In this document: piece after piece, positions 28,272-37,298 of the stretch
How positions within the stretch are numbered: position 1 is the stretch's first letter
Layout of the letters: every line of letters begins with the position of its first letter
Origin: CAZNXJ01 sp964577115
GTDB taxonomy: Bacteria > Planctomycetota > Planctomycetia > Pirellulales > Pirellulaceae
DNA: 64,000 bases
NCBI GenBank assembly: GCA_964577115.1
Contig: CAZNXJ010000010.1
Span: 62,001-126,000, forward strand
Reading direction: 5' to 3'
Made by a program: the position numbers and the translations under genes
The notes under the pieces: model-generated
Told to the model about the DNA's origin: nothing
What the model saw: the letters and a program-made list of their open reading frames with translations, nothing else
The model's database searches: none

Positions 28272-28934
28272 TTAGGGGCCCGTTCGGCCGGTCGCCGCCG
28301 CATGTCGCACCTCGCCGGGGGACGGCCGAGCGTTGCGGTCGGCGGGTGGCGGGTAGCTGCGGTCCGAGGCGGCTGATTGACGAGCGACGGCCCAGTGCTC
28401 GACTTCCGACAGCACCCGGCGCAGTGCTTGTTCGGGAACCAGATCCTCGGCCTCAAACGGACGCTGGTACACCGTGCCCGGCACATCGACCAGGCACAGA
28501 CAGCGGTAAAGGCCACTTGGCTCGAGCTGTTCGACCATCAGGTAGCTTGCTCCGAGCTCGCGCAGCCGCTGCTCGGCCTGCGGCGCCAGATCCACCGCCA
28601 CCTGGGTGCTCGTCGCATTGGCCGGCATCGCCGAGCTGGGCGGTGGTGATTCGGCTGGCCGTGCGTCTGTCGAGTTGATCGTCCGCGTAGGGGGGCTGCC
28701 GAGGAGCACGCGCGGAGCTTCCGGGACGAGTGCATGCGGCCGCGCTTCGGTCGCGGCGGCCAGGGCCGGGGCGTGGGCGTGCCGAGCGGCACTGCGCGCC
28801 GCGGAGCGGCCCAGCTCGGCGATCGGAGTGGGAAAGAGCCGCTCGTGGATCTGTGGGACGGCGAGCAGAGGCATGCCGACGAGGATGGCGACGAGCACGA
28901 GCATTCGGAGCGCGACAACCGCAGACGAATTCAT
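28272..28934 (-). CDS. Membrane-anchored or secreted hypothetical protein
   Basis: A 220-residue protein with an N-terminal signal or anchor (VVALRMLVLVAILVGMPLLAV), an Ala/Pro-rich linker of about 70 residues, and a small conserved-looking domain (LRELGASYLMVEQLEPSGLYRCLCLVDVPG) ending in a polar tail. The ATG at 28934 lacks a clear ribosome binding site. Transcribed toward scpB with 97 bases between, so an operon is possible. Function unknown; the short domain may face the periplasm. Confidence 0.6.
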   Translation of the reverse strand: MNSSAVVALRMLVLVAILVGMPLLAVPQIHERLFPTPIAELGRSAARSAARHAHAPALAAATEARPHALVPEAPRVLLGSPPTRTINSTDARPAESPPPSSAMPANATSTQVAVDLAPQAEQRLRELGASYLMVEQLEPSGLYRCLCLVDVPGTVYQRPFEAEDLVPEQALRRVLSEVEHWAVARQSAASDRSYPPPADRNARPSPGEVRHAAATGRTGP

Positions 28935-29196
28935 TGCTCAACAACCATTGCCAAGGCGGTCGCGTTCCCAGGTGTTACGATTGCCCGCCACCAAGCGACG
29001 GCGGCCGGCGATCGCGGTAAAATCGAGTTCTCCCAACAAGCTGCGCATCTTAGTGGATGCTCGGCATTCCGCAAACACGGATCGGCCATCCCGCCGAGTC
29101 CCAACGTCCTCTTTGTCAACTCGAAACTCGGAACCCTTCCGTCCAACCCTTGACCCTGAACTCCGACCCCTGAATCCCCAACCTTGCCCCATTTCC

Positions 29197-29886
29197 ATGG
29201 CCTCCTCGTCCCCCGCACGACCCGCGACGCAAAACCTGCTTCATATTGATCGCCGTGCCGTCGTGTTGGTTCTGGTGGGCACGCTGATCGGCGGCGTGTT
29301 GTTCACGATGGGCTTCGGCCGCGTGACGGGGCGGGAGTTTTCTCCGGAAGCGTTTGCGCTGCGCGAGTTCCGGTACTACCAGCTGCCCCTGCTGTCGATT
29401 CCTCTTTCGCGCGTGCGCCGCAAGGACGTGTCGCTACCCGACTATTTGGTGCAAGGCAACTTCATCAAGGTCGCTCCCGCCCAGAATTGGCACCTGGTGT
29501 CGGCGACCAAGGGATGGCGGCGGTACACGCCGCATGGTCCCGAGGTTCTGCTCGGGTACCTCCAGGCTCGTGATTCGGGCGGCGCCTATTATTGGGACCG
29601 CTGGAGTGCCCAGCATCCCGACCGCGCGAGTGTGCTTTGGCCTCTTGTCGTCGAACTCGCACGGCTCAATCTTTATCCGGCGATCCCGGACCTGATGCGC
29701 TGGGCCGAGGCCGAGAAAGAACGGCCGGTGGCGGAATTTCAGCAGCGGCTGAACGAGCAATTGGCCGCGCGTTGTCTTGAACTGGCTGACGTGCTGGAGG
29801 GCAGCGAGCCGCAGGTGGCCATGGACGTACGGGCGTGGGTTCGCACATTGCTCGAGGCGCAGCCGGCAGCCGCGTCCAAGCCGTAG
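29197..29886 (+). CDS. Hypothetical membrane-anchored protein
   Basis: A 229-residue protein with one transmembrane segment near the N-terminus (AVVLVLVGTLIGGVLFTMGF) and a soluble domain rich in Trp and Tyr. I recognise no family. The start ATG 29197 lies in CT-rich sequence without a ribosome binding site, so it may be leaderless. It is divergent from the preceding hypothetical gene and precedes the cysteine desulfurase by about 80 bases on the same strand. Confidence 0.6.
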   Translation: MASSSPARPATQNLLHIDRRAVVLVLVGTLIGGVLFTMGFGRVTGREFSPEAFALREFRYYQLPLLSIPLSRVRRKDVSLPDYLVQGNFIKVAPAQNWHLVSATKGWRRYTPHGPEVLLGYLQARDSGGAYYWDRWSAQHPDRASVLWPLVVELARLNLYPAIPDLMRWAEAEKERPVAEFQQRLNEQLAARCLELADVLEGSEPQVAMDVRAWVRTLLEAQPAAASKP

Positions 29887-29965
29887 GGCGGCTGGGACGG
29901 CGGCTCGGCGCGATCGCTTGTCCGATGGTTCCGCCGTGCGAGCGCGGAATCTCCTAGAACCTGTG

Positions 29966-31105
29966 ATGATCTATCTCGACAACAACGCGACAACACGCCT
30001 CGACCCCGCGGTGGCGGACGCGATGGCGGAGTGCCATGCGCAGCGGCTGGGGAATCCGTCGAGCCAGCATCGGGCGGGGCGCCGAGCGCGCCGGGTGCTT
30101 GAGGACGCTCGGCACGAGATCCTCACGTTGCTCGGCGGCCGCACGGAGGGAAGCCAACCCGATCGCTGCCTGTTCACGAGCGGCGGAACGGAAGCGAATA
30201 ATCTTGCTCTGCTGGGCGCTCCGGTCCTGCATCGGCGCCTGATCATCTCGTCACTCGAGCATCCGAGTGTAACCGGCGCCGCGGAACTCCTGCGCCAGCG
30301 CGGCCATGAAGTGCTCCGGCTGCCGGCCGACAGCCGTGGCGTGACGAGCCTCGAACCGCTCGGCGAATGGCTGGAACGCGGGGTGGACGTGGTCAGCGTG
30401 ATGCTCGCCAGCAACGAAACGGGCGTCCTTCAGCCGGTCGGCGAAGTGGCGCGCCGCTGTCCACCGCCGGTCGTGGTCCACACGGACGCGGTGCAGGCCG
30501 CGGGCAAAGTAGCGATCGATTTCCGCGCGCTCGGCGTCTCCACGCTTAGCGTCGCCGCTCATAAATTCCACGGGCCGGTGGGTATTGGGGTTCTGCTGAT
30601 GCGGCACGAAGTCACGCTACAGCCGCGGCTATTGGGCGGATTTCAGCAGGAAGGGCTTCGTCCGGGCACCGAGGCCGTCGCGCTGGCTGTCGGTATGGCG
30701 CAGGCGCTGCGGATCTGGACCGAGCGGCGAGCGGAGCGAGCCGAGCGAATGGAGCGACAGCGGGAACGGTTTGAACAGGCGGTACGAGCGGCGTATCCGG
30801 CGGCGGTGGTCATTGGCCAGGACGCGCCGCGATTGCCAAACACGAGCTGCATTGCGTTCCCGGGGCTCGATCGCCAAGCGCTTTTCATGGCACTCGACAT
30901 GCACGGCGTCGCCTGCTCCACAGGATCGGCGTGTGCGAGCGGCTCGAGCGAACCCTCTCCCGCCTTGCTCGCCATGCACCTGCCGAACGCCGTCGTCCAC
31001 GGCGCTCTGCGCTTCAGCCTCGGCGCGGATACGACCGACGAGGAAATCGAAGAGGCGATTGCGCGAGTGGTGAAGGTGCTCGGTCGATTGGGCAGTCGCG
31101 GTTGA
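29966..31105 (+). CDS. Cysteine desulfurase (NifS/IscS family)
   Basis: A 379-residue PLP enzyme moving sulfur from cysteine to acceptor proteins for Fe-S clusters and thiolated tRNA. The N-terminus MIYLDNNATTRLDPAV is diagnostic. The PLP lysine is in SVAAHKFHGPVGIG, and the active-site cysteine loop is VACSTGSACASGSSEPS. The short loop fits the NifS/IscS subgroup. No iscU, iscA or mnmA gene is nearby, so the acceptor is not clear. Good start at ATG 29966. It ends in a dispersed CACGGAT-type repeat. Confidence 0.92.
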   Translation: MIYLDNNATTRLDPAVADAMAECHAQRLGNPSSQHRAGRRARRVLEDARHEILTLLGGRTEGSQPDRCLFTSGGTEANNLALLGAPVLHRRLIISSLEHPSVTGAAELLRQRGHEVLRLPADSRGVTSLEPLGEWLERGVDVVSVMLASNETGVLQPVGEVARRCPPPVVVHTDAVQAAGKVAIDFRALGVSTLSVAAHKFHGPVGIGVLLMRHEVTLQPRLLGGFQQEGLRPGTEAVALAVGMAQALRIWTERRAERAERMERQRERFEQAVRAAYPAAVVIGQDAPRLPNTSCIAFPGLDRQALFMALDMHGVACSTGSACASGSSEPSPALLAMHLPNAVVHGALRFSLGADTTDEEIEEAIARVVKVLGRLGSRG

Positions 31106-31106
31106 G

Positions 31107-31138
31107 AACCACGGATCACACGGATGGGCACGGATGGG
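31107..31138 (+). repeat. CACGGAT-type dispersed mini-repeat
   Basis: Directly after the desulfurase stop, three spaced copies of ACGGAT occur in about 30 bases (ACCACGGATCACACGGATGG and onward). A related element with ACGAAT/GGAATG/CGAATG lies at 54638-54667. Such elements recur in many planctomycete and related genomes in my recollection; origin unknown. Confidence 0.5.
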
Positions 31139-31225
31139 GGAGGTGGTTGCAGCAACGTTCGGCAGGCGGTCTATTGCGATGGGCGTGCTCTTCTTATTTC
31201 TCGGTTTAGCAGGAACTAGGAAGCG

Positions 31226-32224
31226 ATGAAAGCTGCGTACATCGAGCAAACGGGACCGGCGGACGTCATTCAATATGGTGAGCTGCCTCGGCCGACACCC
31301 GGCCCCGGGCAGGTTCTCGTCAAGGTCGGCGCTGTCTCGGTGAATCCGATCGATACGTATATCCGCAACGGCGCCAATTACTGGGAACTGCCCAAGCCTT
31401 ACATTATTGGTTGTGATCTGGCCGGCGTGGTCGAAGAGGTAGGACCGCAGGTCAGCCGGTTCAAGCCAGGTGACCGCGTCTGGGGTAGCAACCAGGGACT
31501 GCTCGGCCGCCAGGGCACGTTTGCGGAGTACTGCGCTGTCGACGAGCAGTGGCTCTACCCGCTGCCGGAAGGCGTAAGCGAGGAAGCGGCCGCCGCCTGC
31601 GCTCTGGTCGGCATCACCGCTCATCTCGGCCTCTTCCGCGATGCGCGGGTCCGCGCGGGTGAAACCGTCTTCGTCCATGGCGGTACGGGGGGCGTCGGAT
31701 CGATGGTCGTGCAGATGGCCAAGGCCGCTGGGGCTCGCGTGATCACCACCGGCGGCAGCGACGAAAAAGTCGCTCGTTGTAGAGAACTCGGAGCGGACGT
31801 CGCCATTAATTACAAGACCCAGGATGTTGCCGCCGAGGTCGCTCGGCATGCACCCGGCGGCGTGAACCTGTTCTGGGAGACGCTGCGGGAGCCCGATTTC
31901 GACACGATTGTCGCGATGCTTGCCGAACGGGGCCGCATCGTGCTCATGGCCGGCCGGGACGCTCGGCCGCCCTTCCCCGTGGGCCCGTTTTACGTCAAGA
32001 ACTGTGCCCTCTTCGGCGTCATCATGTTCAAGGCGACGGCCGAAGAAATGCGCGAGTGCGCAGAGGGCATCAACCGCTGGTTGGTCGAAGGGAAGCTACA
32101 GCCGCAGATCGGGCGCATCCTGCCGCTCTCCGAAGCCGCCGCGGCTCATCGGTTGCAAGAGAAAAACACGCTTGAAAAAGAGGGATCCCTCGCCGGCAAA
32201 ATCGTGCTTCGCCCCGAATCCTGA
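31226..32224 (+). CDS. NADPH:quinone reductase-like zinc-independent alcohol dehydrogenase
   Basis: A 332-residue medium-chain dehydrogenase/reductase. The GroES-like half includes VNPIDTYIRNGANYWELP and GCDLAGVVEEVG; the Rossmann half has VHGGTGGVGSMVVQMAKAAG and the ELGADVAINY block. The cysteines that bind zinc in true alcohol dehydrogenases are missing, which fits the quinone oxidoreductase/zeta-crystallin group. Start ATG 31226 has AGGAAG just upstream. It is monocistronic or leads into the DUF3467 gene 143 bases later. Confidence 0.9.
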   Translation: MKAAYIEQTGPADVIQYGELPRPTPGPGQVLVKVGAVSVNPIDTYIRNGANYWELPKPYIIGCDLAGVVEEVGPQVSRFKPGDRVWGSNQGLLGRQGTFAEYCAVDEQWLYPLPEGVSEEAAAACALVGITAHLGLFRDARVRAGETVFVHGGTGGVGSMVVQMAKAAGARVITTGGSDEKVARCRELGADVAINYKTQDVAAEVARHAPGGVNLFWETLREPDFDTIVAMLAERGRIVLMAGRDARPPFPVGPFYVKNCALFGVIMFKATAEEMRECAEGINRWLVEGKLQPQIGRILPLSEAAAAHRLQEKNTLEKEGSLAGKIVLRPES

Positions 32225-32367
32225 TTGGTGCGTGGCCGCGCCGGCGCGCGAAGCTGTTCCGACTCTGCTGGTTCTTGCGAGCCGCCGAGACTTTGCTCGG
32301 CCGATCGAGTCGCGTACGGTTTACGCAGTCAAGCTGATCGTGCAAATTTGCCGATAAGTCGCATGTT

Positions 32368-32988
32368 ATGACACAAGAACACTCGCAACCGGCTCCCGAT
32401 GAGAACGCTGCGCAGCAGGCTCGGCTCCAGCATGTGACGGCCCGCGTGCCGGAAGTGGTACGCCGGGGCGTGTTCAGCACGGGGATGATCCTGATCACGG
32501 GCCCCACCGAGTACGTGATCGACTTCGTGCAAAACATCGGGCAGCCAGCGACCGTGGTCGCGCGGGTCGTCGTCCCGCACGCCGCGCTCGGGCAATTCGT
32601 GGAAGCGCTGCGGAAGAACTGGGAAATGTACGTTCAGCGGTTCGGTACACCGTCCGAACCGCCACGTCCCCCAGCGAATCCTCAGCAACGTAAATTGTCG
32701 ATCCAGGAAATCTATGATGAATTGAAGATTCCGGATGAGCTGCTGAGTGGGTCGTACGCCAACGGCCTGATGATCGGCCACACGGCATCGGAATTCAAAC
32801 TGGACTTCCTGACCAACACGTTTCCTCATTCTGCGGTGTCGTGCCGGGTCTTCTTGTCCGCACCGCAGATCCCTCGAATGATTGAATCACTGCACGCGAC
32901 CCACGTGCAGTTGCAGCAAAGAATCGCGCAGCAACGCCGCGCCAACGAGGAAGGAGGGACGTCGCCGTCCGATCCACCCGCTACCTGA
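32368..32988 (+). CDS. Tandem DUF3467 protein
   Basis: A 206-residue protein with two copies of a domain of about 60 residues that I assign to DUF3467. Copy one (residues about 28-88) contains GMILITGPTEYVIDFVQNIG and copy two (about 127-187) contains YANGLMIGHTASEFKLDFLTN; both end in a helix with similar spacing. DUF3467 proteins normally carry one copy and have no known function. The tail is polar. It ends 28 bases before the AmmeMemoRadiSam fusion on the same strand, so they may share a transcript. Confidence 0.75.
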   Translation: MTQEHSQPAPDENAAQQARLQHVTARVPEVVRRGVFSTGMILITGPTEYVIDFVQNIGQPATVVARVVVPHAALGQFVEALRKNWEMYVQRFGTPSEPPRPPANPQQRKLSIQEIYDELKIPDELLSGSYANGLMIGHTASEFKLDFLTNTFPHSAVSCRVFLSAPQIPRMIESLHATHVQLQQRIAQQRRANEEGGTSPSDPPAT

Positions 32989-33016
32989 AAACCGCATCAA
33001 CAGGGAATGCTCGACC

Positions 33017-36000
33017 GTGTCCCGCGTAACTCGGCCGCCCACTGACGGTGCATTTCTGGAAGACGGAGCCGTGCTCGGCGGCTGGTGGCGACGCCTGGAC
33101 GACGGCCGCATCCTGTGCGAGCTATGTCCGCGCGCCTGCCATTTAAAGGAAGGCGATCGCGGATTCTGCTTCGTCCGCGAGAACCGCGACGGCCAGATGG
33201 TGCTCAGCACCTACGGCCGCAGCACGGGCTTCTGTATCGATCCCATTGAAAAGAAGCCCCTCAATCACTTCTATCCCGGCACGAGTGTGCTGTCCTTCGG
33301 CACGGCTGGCTGCAACTTGGGCTGCAAGTTCTGCCAGAACTGGGATATCTCGAAGTCGCGCGAAATCGAACGGCTGAGTGCCCGCGCGATGCCCGAAGCC
33401 ATTGTTGCCGCGGCGCGCGAGCGGGGCTGCCGTAGCATCGCCTTCACGTACAACGATCCAGTGATCTGGGCTGAGTATGCGGTCGATTGCGCGCGCCTGT
33501 GCCGAGCCGAAGGGATTCAGGCCGTGGCGGTGACGGCCGGTTATGTGATGCCCGACGCGCGCGAGTATTTGTTCTCGGCCATGGACGCTGCCAACATCGA
33601 TCTAAAGGGCTTTACGGAGGATTTCTACTACCATTACACGCTCTCGCATTTGCAGCCGGTGCTGGAAACGATCGCCTGGCTCAAAAAGGAAACCGATGTC
33701 TGGTTCGAGCTGACGAATCTCATTATCCCCCAGGCCAACGATGCGCTGGAGGAAATCGCCAGGATGTGCGATTGGATTCTCGAGCACGTTGGCGATCAGG
33801 TGCCGCTACACTTCACCGCGTTCCATCCCGACTTTCGGCTGCGGGATCGCTCATCCACGCCGAAGGAGACGCTGCTCGCCGCCTACGATGTCGCTCGCGC
33901 GCGCGGCCTGAAGTACGTCTATGTTGGCAACGTGAATGATGTTGCTCACCAGAGTACCTATTGCCCCGAATGTCAGGCGCTGCTGATCGAACGCAATTGG
34001 TATGAGCTGGGCACATATCGGCTCAAACAGAATCGTTGCGAAGTGTGTAATGCCGAAATCGCTGGCCGGTTCGACGAGCGCCCCGGCACGTGGGGCGCTC
34101 GGCGGGAACCCGTCCACATTCGCGAGCCGCTGGTGACGCTGCAAACTCCAGCCGCGCGAGTAGCGACTCGTCCAAGCGCTGCTGGCCATCCGAAAAACGA
34201 ACCATCCACGGCGAAAGGTACGGCGTTGATCGAGAGAGGGAATCCGGCCGAATCGGCTCGGGAAAAACGTACGTCGTCCACGCTAGGGCAGCTCGACGCC
34301 ACGCAGCAGCAGCGCGTGCACGTAGCGGCCTGCCACGGGCTGGCGGACGGCGTATCCGGCGCGCGGGAGAGCGGTTCGCTTGTGGCGCTGGGGGAATTGG
34401 CCGAGCGGCTTGTTGAGGGAGCCTTCGTCACGCTTAAACGCCGCGGGCACCTGCGTGCGTGCTGCGGAGTCCTGGGGCGGCTCATGCCGCTCGGCGAAGC
34501 GCTCCAGCAAGCGGCCGTGCGGACGGCCTGCCACGACACTCGACTGCCGCCGCTGGGCGCTGACGAACTGCAATATTGTTCCGTCGATGTGACGCTCCTG
34601 CATAGCTTTCAGTCGGTCTCCGCGGCGGGACGCGATCGAGCTGCTTGCGTGGAAATTGGCCGGCACGGGCTGCGCGTCCAGCACCGCGAGCGTGCGGGAC
34701 TGCTGTTGCCGAGCGTCGCCGTGGAATATGGATGGACGACCGAGCAGTTTCTAGGACAGGTTTGCCGCAAGGCGGGTTTGCCGGCGCAGAGCTGGTTGTC
34801 GGACGAGGTGCAACTGACAACGTTCGAAGGCGCAAGTATTCAAGGAACGTTTCGCACCGAGGTGTTGGACGGCCGGAAGTTCGCCAGGCCGCTGGCGTTT
34901 ACGCCGGCCGAGATCGCGCAGCTGACCGAGCACTGCCGGCGCAACGTGATTGCTCACTACCGCGGAGCGACTCCGAGCTACTATTTGCCCGGCGCACCAG
35001 ATGGCACTGTGCATGGCGTCGCCATCACCTGCCATGTCGCGGGGCTCGCCGAGCCGCTGCATGCATCGCAGCTGTCGTTCCGGCCAGGGTTGCCGCTGCA
35101 AGCGACGCTGCTAAACCTCACGCAGAACGTTTCGCAGTGGGCAGTCGAGAGGCAACTACCGGGCTCGGCGATCGAGTCGGCACGCGTCTCCCTGCTGCTA
35201 TTGACGGACGTCGCCATGCAAGGAACGCTCGCCGACCCCGACCTCCGCGGTTTCGATCCGGGGCGGCGGGCGCTCGTCGCCGTGCAGCCGGAAAAAACGG
35301 TGTGGCTCCATCGCCCGGAGCAATCTGTGGATGAATTGATGAACGAGGCGGTTCGTGCGATGGGCGGACAGCAACTGGCCGCAACGCCCCTCTATAGCCT
35401 GCTCGCTTTTTCCTCTCAGCCCGAACTGGTGCTCGCGACAGGAATCCGGCCTCAGCGCGGACCGGACGTTCGCCCGGCTCGGCTGGCAGGTACGTTTTAT
35501 CCAGCGGCGGAGGAGGAGCTCGGCCGATTGGTTGACCAGTTGCTACGCGACGAGCGGCATCCGCCTACAGACGCCGAGACGGAGATCCCGTGGCGCGCGG
35601 CGATGGTGCCGCATGCGGGGCTGAAGTATTCAGGGCACATTGCGGCGAGTGTTCTGAAGCGGCTGCGCTTTCCGGAAACGATTGTGGTCGTCGGACCGAA
35701 GCACACGCGCCTGGGCACGTCATGGGCTGTCGCGCCGCACAAGACATGGGCATTCCCTGGTGGCGAGCTCGACAACGACGTCGAACTCGCTGAACGACTG
35801 GCGCAGGCCATTCCGGGGCTCGAACTGGATGCGGCCGCTCATCAGAACGAACACGCGATCGAAGTCGAATTGCCGCTAATCCATCGGCTTGCCCCGCAGT
35901 CGCGCGTTGTCGGTATCGTGATCGGGCGCGGCAGTGCCGAGGACTGCCGGACGTTCGCCGCTGGAATGGCCGATGTGCTCCGTGCCCTGCCGCAGCCTCC

Positions 36001-36292
36001 GCTGTTGCTCATTTCGAGCGACATGCATCATTTTGCGTCGGACGAGGAAAATCGGCGACTTGACCGCATCGCGCTGGATGCGATGGCACGCCTGGATCCG
36101 GACCTGCTCCTGGAAATCGTCACTCGCCACGGCATTACGATGTGCGGCGTACTGCCCGCGGTCATCGTCATGCACACCCTGCGCGCTCTCGGCGGGCTCG
36201 ATACCTTCCGCGAAATCGCCTATGGCACGAGCGCGGATGTCACCGGCGATCCGACGCGCGTCGTCGGCTACGCCGGGGTGACTCTGAAATAA
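33017..36292 (+). CDS. AmmeMemoRadiSam fusion: radical SAM + AMMECR1 + MEMO
   Basis: A 1091-residue protein that joins all three components of the AmmeMemoRadiSam set, usually separate genes. Residues about 15-360: radical SAM protein with N-terminal Cys cluster CELCPRAC, cluster motif CNLGCKFC (Cys99, Cys103, Cys106), and C-terminal CPEC/CEVC pairs. Residues about 450-615: AMMECR1 domain (RGHLRACCGVLG, EIGRHGLRV, GLLLPSVAVEYGW). Residues about 615-815: unassigned. Residues about 818-1091: MEMO domain with metal ligands His866 (PHAG), His896 (GPKH) and Cys1043 (MCG). GTG 33017 is the likely start; no in-frame ATG is available nearby. The biochemical role of the set is unknown; MEMO-type proteins bind metal and resemble extradiol dioxygenases. 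Confidence 0.9.
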   Translation: MSRVTRPPTDGAFLEDGAVLGGWWRRLDDGRILCELCPRACHLKEGDRGFCFVRENRDGQMVLSTYGRSTGFCIDPIEKKPLNHFYPGTSVLSFGTAGCNLGCKFCQNWDISKSREIERLSARAMPEAIVAAARERGCRSIAFTYNDPVIWAEYAVDCARLCRAEGIQAVAVTAGYVMPDAREYLFSAMDAANIDLKGFTEDFYYHYTLSHLQPVLETIAWLKKETDVWFELTNLIIPQANDALEEIARMCDWILEHVGDQVPLHFTAFHPDFRLRDRSSTPKETLLAAYDVARARGLKYVYVGNVNDVAHQSTYCPECQALLIERNWYELGTYRLKQNRCEVCNAEIAGRFDERPGTWGARREPVHIREPLVTLQTPAARVATRPSAAGHPKNEPSTAKGTALIERGNPAESAREKRTSSTLGQLDATQQQRVHVAACHGLADGVSGARESGSLVALGELAERLVEGAFVTLKRRGHLRACCGVLGRLMPLGEALQQAAVRTACHDTRLPPLGADELQYCSVDVTLLHSFQSVSAAGRDRAACVEIGRHGLRVQHRERAGLLLPSVAVEYGWTTEQFLGQVCRKAGLPAQSWLSDEVQLTTFEGASIQGTFRTEVLDGRKFARPLAFTPAEIAQLTEHCRRNVIAHYRGATPSYYLPGAPDGTVHGVAITCHVAGLAEPLHASQLSFRPGLPLQATLLNLTQNVSQWAVERQLPGSAIESARVSLLLLTDVAMQGTLADPDLRGFDPGRRALVAVQPEKTVWLHRPEQSVDELMNEAVRAMGGQQLAATPLYSLLAFSSQPELVLATGIRPQRGPDVRPARLAGTFYPAAEEELGRLVDQLLRDERHPPTDAETEIPWRAAMVPHAGLKYSGHIAASVLKRLRFPETIVVVGPKHTRLGTSWAVAPHKTWAFPGGELDNDVELAERLAQAIPGLELDAAAHQNEHAIEVELPLIHRLAPQSRVVGIVIGRGSAEDCRTFAAGMADVLRALPQPPLLLISSDMHHFASDEENRRLDRIALDAMARLDPDLLLEIVTRHGITMCGVLPAVIVMHTLRALGGLDTFREIAYGTSADVTGDPTRVVGYAGVTLK

Positions 36293-36443
36293 CACAGGTG
36301 GTCGCGCCCGGCCGCCTTTTCGGCGATTTGGCTCTCGCGCTTCGGACATCGCAGCCGCGCGGTGGCATGTCGCGCGGCGCGGGCTTGTGGTATCATCTGC
36401 GGGTTGACGCTCGATTGTCGGCAGTCTGAGGAGAAGTGAAGGA

Positions 36444-37112
36444 ATGGCCCGTAAACGTCCTCGTTGGGAAGACGAAGAAGAAAATTTCCACGAAGAGTAC
36501 AACACGAACGATGACGACGACATGGACGTCGACGACGAGGAAGAGGACGACGACGACGTCGACTACGGGGCTGCGTACGATGTCGACGACGACGAGGACG
36601 ATGATGTCGACGTTGACGACGATGATGACATCGACGACGAGGAAGAAAAGGACGCCGAGGAAGAACCCGATGTCGTAGCCGAGAAGCCCAAAGAGCCAAC
36701 CCGCGAGCGTCAGAAGTCGCGTTCACGATCCTCACGTGAACGCGGTCGCTCGGCGCGCGGCGAGCGAGCGGAACGCGGCCGCGAGAAACAGGCCGAGCGT
36801 CCTCCGGCGGCCGAAGAGCCGCCCGAACCCGCGCCCGAGCCCGCGCCGGAGCCGGAACCCGAGCCGGAACCGGTCGAACCCGACAACCAGGACGCGATCG
36901 CCGCGCTGCGGGAGTTGGGAGCACGCGTCGACATCAACGAGCGGGGCCGCGTGTGGCGCATATTCTTGTACGAAAAGAACAAGGACAACACCGCCGCGCA
37001 GATTCATGGCTTCCCGATGCTCGAGGAAATCTGGCTTCTCGGCTCGAAGGTCTCGCCGCAGATGGTCGAGCGGCTGCGCGAGGCGTATCCCAACGTGAAA
37101 ATCTACGTCTGA
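36444..37112 (+). CDS. Acidic / RS-like basic / LRR-like tripartite protein
   Basis: A 222-residue protein with a good ribosome binding site (GAGGAG) before ATG 36444. Residues 1-75 are almost all Asp/Glu with few Val/Tyr; residues about 85-120 are Arg/Ser/Glu-rich (RSRSSRERGRSARGERAERG); then Pro-Glu repeats; residues about 150-222 form one to two leucine-rich-repeat-like units (LEEIWLLGSKVSPQMVERLREAYPNVKIYV). The charged parts should be disordered, so only the C-terminus would fold, probably for protein binding. A single strand of its own, no operon partner. Function unknown; not a frameshift since one continuous frame spans all parts. Confidence 0.7.
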   Translation: MARKRPRWEDEEENFHEEYNTNDDDDMDVDDEEEDDDDVDYGAAYDVDDDEDDDVDVDDDDDIDDEEEKDAEEEPDVVAEKPKEPTRERQKSRSRSSRERGRSARGERAERGREKQAERPPAAEEPPEPAPEPAPEPEPEPEPVEPDNQDAIAALRELGARVDINERGRVWRIFLYEKNKDNTAAQIHGFPMLEEIWLLGSKVSPQMVERLREAYPNVKIYV

Positions 37113-37298
37113 TCCGTTCGTAGCGAGCCGGCTCGTCGAGCCCGTGCGCGCTTTATCACGGATTTGCGGGATTGGTCTTGAGACTCGCTGCGCAAGGGCG
37201 TAGCCTGGAGGGTAATTGCGCTACCCGCCAAACATCCTTCCCGCCACAAGTCCGCGCCGCGGTGCCCTCCTTCGCACCGCGGGCGGGCACGACTCGCC

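Noticed and set aside
30629..31849. 406-codon minus-strand frame
   Set aside because: It is antisense to the cysteine desulfurase and quinone reductase genes and has no motif.
36268..36924. 218-codon Arg-rich minus-strand frame
   Set aside because: It is the complement of the Asp/Glu-rich gene; the plus strand has a good ribosome binding site.
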